DNA of 64,000 nucleotides from Pseudofabraea citricarpa (Eukaryota; Ascomycota; Leotiomycetes; Helotiales; Dermateaceae). The position numbers and the translations under genes are program-made. Position 1 is the stretch's first letter; the number at the start of each line of letters is the position of its first letter. Shown here piece by piece: positions 55,282-64,000 of the stretch. The notes beneath the pieces are model-generated. The model searched no databases, was not told the origin of the DNA, and saw nothing but the letters and a program-made list of their open reading frames with translations. The stretch lies in the NCBI GenBank assembly GCA_029641185.1, contig JAPWGK010000003.1:806001-870000 (forward strand), read 5' to 3'.

Positions 55282-56028
55282 GTCTGGCAGCTGGACGGTC
55301 GGCACATGGAAGTGAAGTGTGAGGTATTTATTTACTGTTGGACATTCTTTCCAACACGAACGACAAAAGCGCCAAGGGTCACGACTTCCGTCTACGAGAC
55401 GGTGCAGCACGGCCAAATAGCCAGCAAATAAGAGGAGTCCGGATTCCCACAAACACTCTATTCTCCATGCTGGGCTGGGGTAAAAATCGTACGATTCTGA
55501 GGTTGGCTTGTGCATCACTTGGCTGTGGCGGGTTTCACGCGCAGGGATCTCGACAACCACGAGTATTGATCTCCAGAAGCCCAAACCTCCACGTTCCAAC
55601 ACTAGCAACTCTTCCAACATCCATCACCTTCACTTCTCGCCTCTTGCCCACAAACGCAGTTAGCGAAGCGGGTAGGATGGGGGATGATGGGATGAAGCAA
55701 TCAATCAAGCACTGAACTTGAGGTAAGGTACCCTTCGTCATACTTCGTAAGCTGAAGCCTGGACACTGGACGGACATGCCAAACACGCATCCAAGAGTAC
55801 AAGTCCGGGAGGAGATAAACTTCCAGCCCCCATCCCATGCTGCATTATTGCTCATTGCTCTTCAACCACTCTTTTCCTTCTCCTCTCGTTTCTCATTCAC
55901 CTTCCTCTCTGGTCCGGCACCCTTCTTCTTCTTCTTGCTTGTACCTTACCTCACCTCAGTCAGTAGTAGTAATCCGACCTTGATCTTTTTGGGCATCCCG
56001 AGCAAGCAAAGCCAAAGCCAAAACCGCA
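55204..56028. other. Intergenic with CTTA microsatellite
   Basis: About 825 bases without a supported gene. Contains a tetranucleotide repeat at 55251-55281 and, before the next start, a pyrimidine-rich tract (55880-55940). ORFs at 55273-55620 and 55338-55715 are on opposite strands and unrecognisable. Confidence 0.45.
55251..55281. repeat. (ACTT)n microsatellite
   Basis: Uninterrupted run of ACTT units, about 7.75 copies, in non-coding DNA downstream of the orphan membrane-protein gene. Confidence 0.9.
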
Positions 56029-57248
56029 ATGGTGCTCGACAACTCCAGCATTCTCGTCACGGGCGGGTGTGGCCAGATTGGCATGGCAATCACGGAATTC
56101 ATACGGATGCAGTACCCGACGGCCCAGGTCCACAGTTTTGATCTCTACTCGCCCTCGTCGGCACCTCTGGATACTGGTGTTACCTATCATGTGGGTGATA
56201 TTACATCACGAGACTCAGTCACCGCACTGCTGCAAGAGACCCAGCCGAGGGTCGTTTTCCACACAGCAGGACTGCTGCCCTCGGTCGCAGAGAAGATTGG
56301 CAAGAATACCGAACAGGCCTTTGAGAGTGTCAATGTCGAGGGGACAAGAGTCTTGCTCGAGGAAACGAAGAGACTGAGCTGCACGAGGGCCTTCATTTTC
56401 ACCAGTTCGTCTGATGTTGTCAAGGCGACAAGCTGGGCTCAACTGAGAGGGGTGGACGAGGACTTTCCCGTACCAGATCGCTTCGATGGATATTACGCAA
56501 AGTCAAAGGTATGCTCTCCCTGGTCATGTTCCGAGTTAGTTTGCGGCGGATCATGTGATGCCGGTTTCACAAACTTCTGTTCCTTCAGGTTGGCACTTCA
56601 TATGTTTTGAACATTAAGGCTAACTCAGACCTCAAGGCACGAGCTGAGATGCTGGTACTGTCAGCCTCGACTCCAACTCTGCCAACAACCGCTCTGCGGA
56701 CCCATGCAGTCTTCAGCGCCAACGATAACAACATGCTCCCGCTGTTCATATCTGCTCCGCGGAGCATTCATATGGGCTCCGGAAGGAATCTGTATGACTT
56801 TACATATGCTCCTAATTTAGCTGAGGCTCACATCTTAGCTGCTACTAATTTATTGTCAATCCAGCCACCAGAGGAGGCCAACTTCTTCTCGGCCGCAGGT
56901 AAGGCATACTTCGTGACGAATGCCGAACCCTGCCAGTTTCGAACATTCCTCACTGCTGTATGGATGGCATACGATGATGCCGACAAATCTATCTCCAAGG
57001 GAACATCCATTCCTAAGAACTTTGCTGTCCCGCTTGTCTGGATGAGTGAGAAGGTCTCCAAGTTCTCCGGCAAGAAACCTGTATTGACAACCAATGCTCT
57101 GGGTGATAGCATGGCAGCAAGATTTTTCGATAACACAAGAGCAAAAGAGGTTCTTGGCTATCAACCTAGAGTCAAGTTGGCGGATGCTATCAAGGAGGCT
57201 GTGAAAGGCTACAAGGAAAGAATGGAGCGGGAGGGAACCCGAAATTAG
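56029..57248 (+). CDS. Erg26-like 3-beta-hydroxysteroid dehydrogenase (extended SDR)
   Basis: Two exons, 56029-56508 and 56637-57248, giving 363 residues. VTGGCGQIGMAI is the NAD-binding loop of an extended SDR. Later come VFHTAGLLPS and the catalytic YAKSK (Tyr156 and Lys160), with the intron directly after the lysine. Segments MGSGRNLYDFTYAPNLAEAHILA and AARFFDNTRAKEVLGYQPRV are hallmarks of the 3-beta-HSD/sterol C-3 decarboxylating dehydrogenase group. In sterol synthesis Erg26 oxidises 4-carboxysterols. Many fungal paralogues act on other 3-hydroxy substrates, so the exact role is open. The intron end was placed at CTCAAG 56636 because it uses a CTAAC branch element and restores the family spacing. 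No transmembrane segment is obvious. Confidence 0.85.
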
Positions 57249-58257
57249 TGGACTTCATCACCACCAAGGAAGCAATCTTTGTAGAAGTTAACTATGCTCT
57301 GAGGAGTATGAGAGCGAGATCAGGTCTGGATATCATTTCCGGACAGCAGCACATTCGGGCTTCGGCCGAAATAAGATATCAGGGTTTTTGGACTTTCCTA
57401 TATGTGGGACTTTTCGTTTCATTTGGGTATCTCTCCTACTCCTTCGATTTTACCGATCTCCAAAGCAAGATAACTGGTATCACTACACCGAAGTTCCGTA
57501 CTCGCGATGCCTTTCAGCCAGCAGGAAAATCTTACGACAACCGTCTGTCAGGCTGGCATTTACCCACCATTTTATCGAGGTGCCACTTAGGAGTGTCATT
57601 AGCAACCTGTGGAAGCAGGCATCTAGGGATGGGTATCAGGAGGCTGGCAAATTTTAGGCTAGGCGTTCTATCTTGGAGATACCAGTTATCGGGTTCACGA
57701 AGCCTTTCTCAAGTTCGTACATCTTACACGAGCTGAGAAATATAGGTTCCTACAGTATGTGAGGACACGCTGGCTGTAACAAGTATACAGATCTCACGTA
57801 TTATGAAAATGATGAATTTCATTCACTTCTCTCAGTCATATTACTAGATTACTAGTAGGTGTTAGAATTCGTAGTAGTAATACGAATAAAAATAAAACGA
57901 TACATCGAGATTAAGCGAACTATACAGCCTATAACGTGACTTATAACGTGACTTAAATTCTAATCACATTGTGTATCACGTGATACTCTGAAGCCTACGA
58001 TTCTGGATAAGATTTCCTAGTGTACAGTGAGTATTATAACACTGTATTATAATACTCATATAATCAAGTAGTCAATCGATACTTCAACTTAACTCCGTGT
58101 ATCATCGTAAGCTCGATTATCCTCCTACCTAATCTTAACACAGGATCCTACAAATATCAATCACGTGCACATGTCATGATAAGCAACACTGTGAAACTCA
58201 GAAGTCAATCTCAACGTCTTTATATACCTCTCTTCAAACTTTTTTCGCTTTTCCAAG
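57249..58257. other. Intergenic, AT-rich
   Basis: About 1 kb without a supported gene. The first 500 bases hold an open frame (to 57736) starting at a non-ATG codon and resembling nothing. The segment 57790-58200 is AT-rich, with TATAACGTGACT repeated twice near 57930 and short CACGTGA palindromic pieces. Confidence 0.4.
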
Positions 58258-59280
58258 ATGGCATCGATCAAGATCTCACCAGACTCCCCTGAAGTGCCCG
58301 TGGTCCCAGCCGAAGTCTATAGCGTGAGCACTACAGACCCAGAGATCAGGCTACGCATAGCCACTGGCGGAGCAGGACAATCCGGGCTGATTGGAGCATT
58401 GGCCCGGGGATTCATTGCTCATGAGAGAGCTACTACAGGCTGTGAAGACTTTTCCGTAGCATGGCTACTCTCCGACACGTCTGCGTCGTTCAATTATCTC
58501 GGTTCGAGATCAGCAGATCTGAGTATCACGTACCATAAAGTCGCCGAGGGGATAGCGATCAAGCAGGGGATAGCAGACAGAAGAGAGTATGCATGGCGGG
58601 ATCACTGGCTGCTCGTTGGTATATATCCCCTCCTCAAAGTTCTCTCTCGCTGGCTCGAGTGACTTACAAATTCAGGACCAAAAAGCGATCCAGCAAACCT
58701 CACTGTTAACGATGAGCTGACTATCTATGAACATTTTGGGCGGCTGTTCCAAGCTGCTGTTGACTCGGCCTCTTCTCCGACGCCTGTCAGGTTCCTCTCT
58801 CGATACGACAAATCCGCTGCGAACATCAAAGAGTCGAACCTCTGGTCAGCCATCGGCCAGACGCCTTGGTCCCATCCTTATTCAAACTGGTACCATCGCT
58901 ATGTGGAGTTTCCCTTCGCCGCGCTGACAGCTGCCGCTCAGCTGGGTGAATATACGATCACGGACCGCGGGACTTGGCTAGCCGTGGAGCCGTGGATCAG
59001 GGACAGCATGGAGATTTTTGTAAGTTCCCGTCGTATCGCTATGCTTACCTACTCTATGGCTGATGTGTGGTGCAATGTGGTTCAGAAAGCTAGCAGTGAT
59101 GATGAAGACGATCCCCTGCTCAACCCGGCTCACATTTTGGTTGGCACTCGCGGTAAGAATCGTGAGATGGCTAATAGGTTTGCTGATTGGATGATCAGAT
59201 CTGATGGCGGGCAGAAGATCATCGAGGAGTTCGAGATCAATGGAGTGAGACTTTACTCTGCGGCTCCTACAAAGAAGTGA
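58258..59280 (+). CDS. TupA/PBP-like substrate-binding domain protein without signal peptide
   Basis: Three exons, 58258-58618, 58676-59019 and 59086-59280, giving 299 residues. RIATGGAGQSGLIGALARGF, DLSITYHKVAEGIAI, HWLLVGPKSDP and later AHILVGTRGKNREMANRFADWM are segments of the periplasmic-binding-protein-like family that includes bacterial tungstate-binding TupA. Motifs differ: the usual TTTSTxDSGL anion loop reads ATGGAGQSGL. There is no signal peptide (MASIKISPD) and no ABC transporter gene nearby, so the protein is probably cytosolic and not a classical transporter component. Fungal members of this family exist and may be of bacterial origin. Function is unknown. An oxyanion sensor or carrier is one option. 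Confidence 0.8.
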
Positions 59281-59500
59281 AGAATTTCCTTTCGCTGTGC
59301 TTTATTGGTGTCATGTTATTTTGCGTCACGAAATCATGTCGCCAGATTCAGTATTGGCATCAGGTCATTTTCATTCTCATCGAGACACGTCTTATCCACC
59401 ATGAAAATATGTACATTGAATGGTAATATCGTGCCGCGAAACCTTTTCCCAACTCTTCCATGGATAATCACGCTCTTTTTTTCTATTCCTTTTTGGACCC

Positions 59501-61794
59501 CTAAGTGCAGAGAGCAAAGTCCCCAATCTCGTTAGCACTCTTGATGATGTCGGCAGCCTTCTCGGCTACAGCAAAGACTGTAGATTGAATGTGGCTAGCT
59601 GGCAACAATGGGAAGATGCTAGAATCAACAACTCGGAGGTTGGATGTTCCATACACCTTCAATGAAGTGTCAACAACACCACCTTGCTCCTGCTTCATCA
59701 TAACAGCTGTACCAGCGGGATGGAAGAGAGTATCAAGGTTGTCCTTTACGAATGCCTGGATGTCGGCATCAGTCTGGACTGTGGCACCAGGTACCAACTC
59801 AGCAGGGTTGAGCTCTAGTTGAGCTGCAGTCTGCATGATCGTGCGCGCAAACTTGGTACCTTCAACCATCAAAGTGAGATCCAGTGGGTTCGAAAGCCAT
59901 CCGTTGGTGACAACTGGGGCCTCAAGAGCATCCGTTGAGCTAATTCGGACGTTTCCTCGGCTGAATGGATGCTGAAGACCTGGGATGACAACACCATCGG
60001 TGTAGATGTACTCCATGAGGCCGATGTCTGTGGCCGTCAATCCACGCTCGAGGATTTCGTGCTGTGCTTGGTAACCGGCGACGACAGTTGCGTCGGTTCC
60101 GGTGGGCAAGAAAGTCGCTGCGTCTTGGGCCGCTGCAGTAGCCGAGATTTCAGACGAGATATTTGAGATGTTCTGTAGGGGAAGGAAAGCAAGGAAGTTG
60201 GATCCGCCAGTGGTGTATGGACCTGTCATCGTCAGAAATGCTAAATGATGCGTTTTTGTAGATGCTCACCAGTGCTTTGTGCCTTGTACTCAGCAAGTGC
60301 TTCAGCATTCGCGGTTGCATTGCCCGTGAAGTTGGCAGCGCTGAGTGCGAGGTCGGCTATCGAGGACTTTTAGCATTTGGTAGGTTTCCCTCTGAGTAGG
60401 AAGACTTACCACTATACACAACGGCAACACGCTGGTGATCTTGGAAGTTCTCGCCAACACCCGGGAGATTCAATACTTGTTGAATGCCCAGCGAGGAAAG
60501 AAGAGAGGACTCTCCAATTCCCGACAGTTGCAAGAGTTGAGGGGTGTGAATAGCCCCTGCTGCCAATACGACTTCCTTGTTTGCGGTAATTGTAGCTTTG
60601 GCCGAGCCATTTACAGCAGAGATGTACTAAGAACGTGTTAGCGTCAATATCTGTATTTAACTTCTTTCCGTCCGTTTCACATACCTCAACGCCAGTAATG
60701 GCTACGGATCCTGTGGAGTTTGCTACGATCAACTTCGTTGCGTGTGTGCTCGTCAAAAGATGAAGGTTTGAGCGAGTCTCAGCGGTATCGTAATAGGCGT
60801 CACGAGCAGATGATCTCGCTCTTGTGTCTGGAGTCAAGCATTGTGTGTTCCAGAAAGCTCCAACTGCTTCTCCAGTAGCATGGTCCAATGGAATGTTGAT
60901 GTTCAGTTCTTGCATGGAGCGAATAAAGTTGCCTAGCACGAGTCAGTTTGTCCACTCATCAAGGTTTTCGGGTCACTCAACTGGTTGCAGGCCATACCCA
61001 CGGAGGGTAGCTAGACTGGATATATCCACTATCACCGTGGGCAGAGGCGTCGAACTGGATTCCCCATTCTGCAACAAGCTCAGCTGAAGGTGGTGTGAAG
61101 GTCTCGGACTGTGGCAAAAGTTAGCAATGTCATTTTCGGTCTGGAAAAACCGCATGCCTTTTTGAAATATGGAAGCAATGATGCATGGTCCCAACCGTCA
61201 TTTCCAAGCTCGGCCCAGCGGTCGTAGTCGGCCTTCGATCCACGATCAAACACCATTCTGTTGAGGATTGTTCCACCGCCGACGACCTTTCCAGTTGGAA
61301 TTGAGACTGCTCTGTCGTTGAGCTCGGCTTGAGGAGCATAAGTCAAGTTCCAATCATATTTCGTTCCAACAGCAGCTTGAGTAGCTAGACCGCCTGCAAA
61401 TCCTGGAACGGTGATAAAATCCTCTCCTTGGTCACTATTAATTGCTGTATTAGTACACAATTCGACTTGGATTTCCAAGTGCATTTCAAAAAGGCAAGTG
61501 GTTCGCTATTTACTCACAGCTCACCGGCCTCGATAACTAGTACTGTTGTCTCTGTTGTGGTGTTAGGATTGTTCAGGGCTTCAGCATAGCTATTTACTAA
61601 CCAGCATCTTCGGTAAGTCTGTTTGCGACAATCAATCCACTAGGACCACCTCCTACAACAACGAAGTCATAGCTAGCTGCAAGAGCTGCATCACGACCAA
61701 TTAATCTTCCCTTGAAAGGCACAGTGAGGGGTGCAGCAAGACATAATGTCAAGAGCGGAGAGGCGACAAGTAAAAAATGCTGAAGAAGACCCAT
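59501..61794 (-). CDS. Secreted GMC-family FAD oxidoreductase
   Basis: Eight exons: 61794-61602, 61551-61518, 61434-61158, 61108-60982, 60932-60685, 60626-60410, 60356-60270 and 60222-59501, giving 634 residues. A signal peptide (MGLLQHFLLVASPLLTLCLAAP) precedes the FAD-binding motif VVVGGGPSGLIVANRL. VLAAGAIHTPQLLQLSGIG and GENFQDH are GMC signatures. The active-site region near the end reads FHPAGTAVMMKQ and ASHIQSTVFAVAEK, giving the conserved His pair. Members include glucose oxidase/dehydrogenase, aryl-alcohol oxidase and versicolorin B synthase-like enzymes; the substrate cannot be read here. Several Asn-x-Thr/Ser sites suit a secreted glycoprotein. One intron (61109-61157) must start with GC to keep the frame. 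Seven introns in 2.3 kb is intron-dense for this window. Confidence 0.9.
61109..61157 (-). other. GC-AG intron in the GMC oxidoreductase gene
   Basis: Intron of 49 nt with donor AAG|GCATGC and acceptor GCCACAG, and a GCTAAC branch element 20 nt before the acceptor. No GT donor nearby keeps the frame. The spliced product reads PYFKK-SETFTPP, matching the GMC family pattern. Confidence 0.7.
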
Positions 61795-64000
61795 TTTGAA
61801 AGATAAAAGAGAGTATAGGAAGTTGGTGCTTCTGCGCAAGAATCTCTTTCAGCAGGATGGAGTGGCTCTTTATGAATGCGGTTAAATTGGTGGAGTAGTA
61901 CCGTACGGTACGGATGTACTGGACCCCGCGAATCGCAAGTTATGTGCTCATATAATTGGCTACACATGGCAGGGCTATGGAGGATCCCAGAAGGGTCCAA
62001 TGTACCTGGCACGCGGCAGATGCTTTTGGCTTTTTGCGGAAACATTCAGCAGGTCCAAGATGGTTGAAGTACCCAATGAGGTGTTTGTGGACCGACTTTG
62101 TCCACGCAGGTTGTGGGTTGCCAATCCGGATTCTTTTTGGAAATATAACCTTGCAGAAGAACCACGAGCTCGGGAGCGATCGTGCATAATCCAACCTAGA
62201 AGACAGCAATTTTAATCCAGAAACATCACTTAGCAATGACCGTGCGACGACAGTAAAATCCCGATTAATACCACGATTACGACGCTGGCAAGATCTGAGC
62301 TTCTCGATGCTTCCTAGAATCCATGGAGGGGAACATATTTCCCCATACCAAAGCCCAACTTCGCTTAGCGAATGATGCGTAAACAAGATCCTTGATCATC
62401 GGCCATCTGATGCTTAAAGTAAAGTAAACTATGAACGACGTAAGCTCGCGATACGCCTTGAAGGCTGAAGTCTGAAAAAGGCTCTGTACCGTACCTAGAT
62501 ACCGGTTGCGTGCCGGCGGCCGAGGCTTCAGGAAAGTGATTGATGATGGCTGACATGGGGTGGCCAAGCAATCATGGGGTGAAATCCCAAACTTTATTAT
62601 ATGGAGTGATGTCGACGTTAGCACGGCACTTGCATTTGGAAGCTTTCAGGACTTTTCTGGATTGCAGAGCTATGCAAACTGCGTTTAAATCATCTGTGCC
62701 GTTCCCCCCAAGCTCGATCCAAACGCTTGGGAAGATGGAGTGTGCATACTTCTTCCATCTATCTCACTTTTGGAGATCGACTCGTTCGGATGAAATGTGA
62801 CGACAGAGAGATCCCCTCGCTTAACTCCTAATTAACGCCAAGACTGCCCCTGACAGAATTCTGAGTTCAATAGAAGTGCACTTGCATCGGAGGGGGATAA
62901 CTTGGGCCCGAACAAAAACCTTGACACTCCTGTGGGCGTCTTTATCCAACCAGATTGACCGTTGAGCGGTGTTAAGCGCCTCCCGGAAGGCAGAACTCTG
63001 GCAACTCGTGGCAAGAAATAGCGTTATGCGGCTGTTTGGTAGGGTGGCATTCGTATACGAAGTACAGTACAGTAGCAAGGACCCTAACCCACTCAAAATT
63101 ACGGTACCGGTCATCTTGGGAATTTGAGTTGACCGCGAATCTGCTGTACGATAAAAAAACAACAACGCAAGTGCAAGCCTTAAGCTCAGATGCTGCAAGA
63201 CATTTGACGAGTCATCCGCTCAGGCCATACTTAATAACCGTGTGTATAAAGTTCCGTTCAAATCGAAAAGATAATTCCCCACGTCTTCCTACTCCAGTTA
63301 CCGCTTCTTAGTAACTGTGTTTCTTCACGAAACCCAATTTCTTCCAAATACTTATGCGATTCTTAGTAACCGGATTCACTTGATTCTAGTGCTCTTGAAT
63401 GCTGCGCCTTGGGGGACAAGTTGAGGTCGGTTGTTATAACGAAACTTGCGCAATCATGTTATATTAATCAGAGCCGAGCAGCCCGAGAAGTACTCCTCTG
63501 GCACGGATCTTTGTCACCTGCTGAGCAGTTCAGCCGATTACACCTCCATACTCTGTATGACTCGAATACTTGAAATCTATCCCACATACCTTACGGTCAT
63601 CAGAACTTCATGTTCGGTTCTTAAGATTAAGGCCCTTGCCTCCGACACGTCATCTTACGCAGGTCTGGTAACTACTGCCTTCGATGGTGGTTTTCGGTTG
63701 CAAAGATAATGTTTTATGTTCTGGTTTCAAGGCGGATGAATCTTACGATAATATGAACTTAGTTTATGCGATCAACGTAGGTCGAGATGCTGGTCTTGAA
63801 TCGACTTGGTATCTACTCAAATTATCTCGGTTAGCTGGCTATCAACAATTGGCAATTGATCTCTTGCAGCCTCAGAAGATCCAAAAGAAGGCAGGCTTTT
63901 GTAAAATATACGGCCCTATAAACAGTTAGCTACTTGGAGGTGGATTATTGAAGAGAAACAATCCATACCTTAGTATGATTGATAACCAAAGGCTCGTTGG
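61795..64000. other. Right-edge gene-poor stretch
   Basis: No gene supported in 2.2 kb. Short ORFs overlap on both strands (for example 61940-62386 -, 62277-62624 -, 62821-63198 -, 63446-63709 +), none with recognisable content. The first part holds the promoter of the GMC oxidoreductase gene. Confidence 0.4.

Noticed and set aside
57249..57736. Plus-strand ORF of 162 codons after the Erg26-like gene
   Set aside because: Starts at a non-ATG codon directly after a stop, with no recognisable content and no good splice link to either neighbour.

Overview
The window is eukaryotic nuclear DNA from a filamentous ascomycete (Pezizomycotina). Genes carry short introns of about 45-100 nt with CTAAC-type branch sites, and the families are typical of this group: an Opi1 repressor, a Zn2Cys6 regulator, a microbial rhodopsin, GFA-type enzymes and a GT32 Och1-like enzyme. 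A leotiomycete-like source is a guess from overall character only. I support 24 protein-coding genes, most rebuilt exon by exon with phases that close exactly. I saw no rRNA, tRNA, CRISPR or intact transposon.

Layout. 0.3-6.5 kb: a divergent pair, a Cyk3-type cytokinesis protein (-) and a Ste20/GCK kinase (+). 7.2-15.2 kb: a sugar-use cassette with a Zn2Cys6 regulator (-), a GH3 beta-glucosidase without a signal peptide (-) and a divergent MFS sugar transporter (+). 15.5-26.7 kb: a GFA-domain enzyme, a beta-propeller/inositol 5-phosphatase fusion, a small DUF4748 protein, a CID/RS/RGG RNA-processing protein and a CASTOR-like ACT protein. 28.2-34.8 kb: a proton-pump-type rhodopsin, a membrane-anchored FAD monooxygenase, a short-chain dehydrogenase and a peroxisomal CoA-transferase/racemase. 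35.3-43.4 kb: a DUF1308 protein, an AT-rich gene-poor stretch, and a divergent membrane acyltransferase / Golgi glycosyltransferase pair. 43.4-46.5 kb is empty. 46.5-61.8 kb: an orphan gene, AP-1 mu, Opi1, an orphan membrane-anchored disordered protein, an Erg26-like dehydrogenase, a TupA-like binding protein and a secreted GMC oxidoreductase. 61.8-64 kb shows no gene.

How genes may work together. The clearest unit is the sugar cassette: the transporter would import a disaccharide that the apparently cytosolic beta-glucosidase cleaves, under the adjacent regulator. Upstream of all three genes lie copies of TCTCCGC (GCGGAGA on the other strand), including three copies spaced 11 and 22 bp apart in the beta-glucosidase promoter. 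This is the best candidate here for an undescribed local regulon. Second is a bacterial-type TupA/PBP domain protein with no signal peptide and no ABC transporter nearby.
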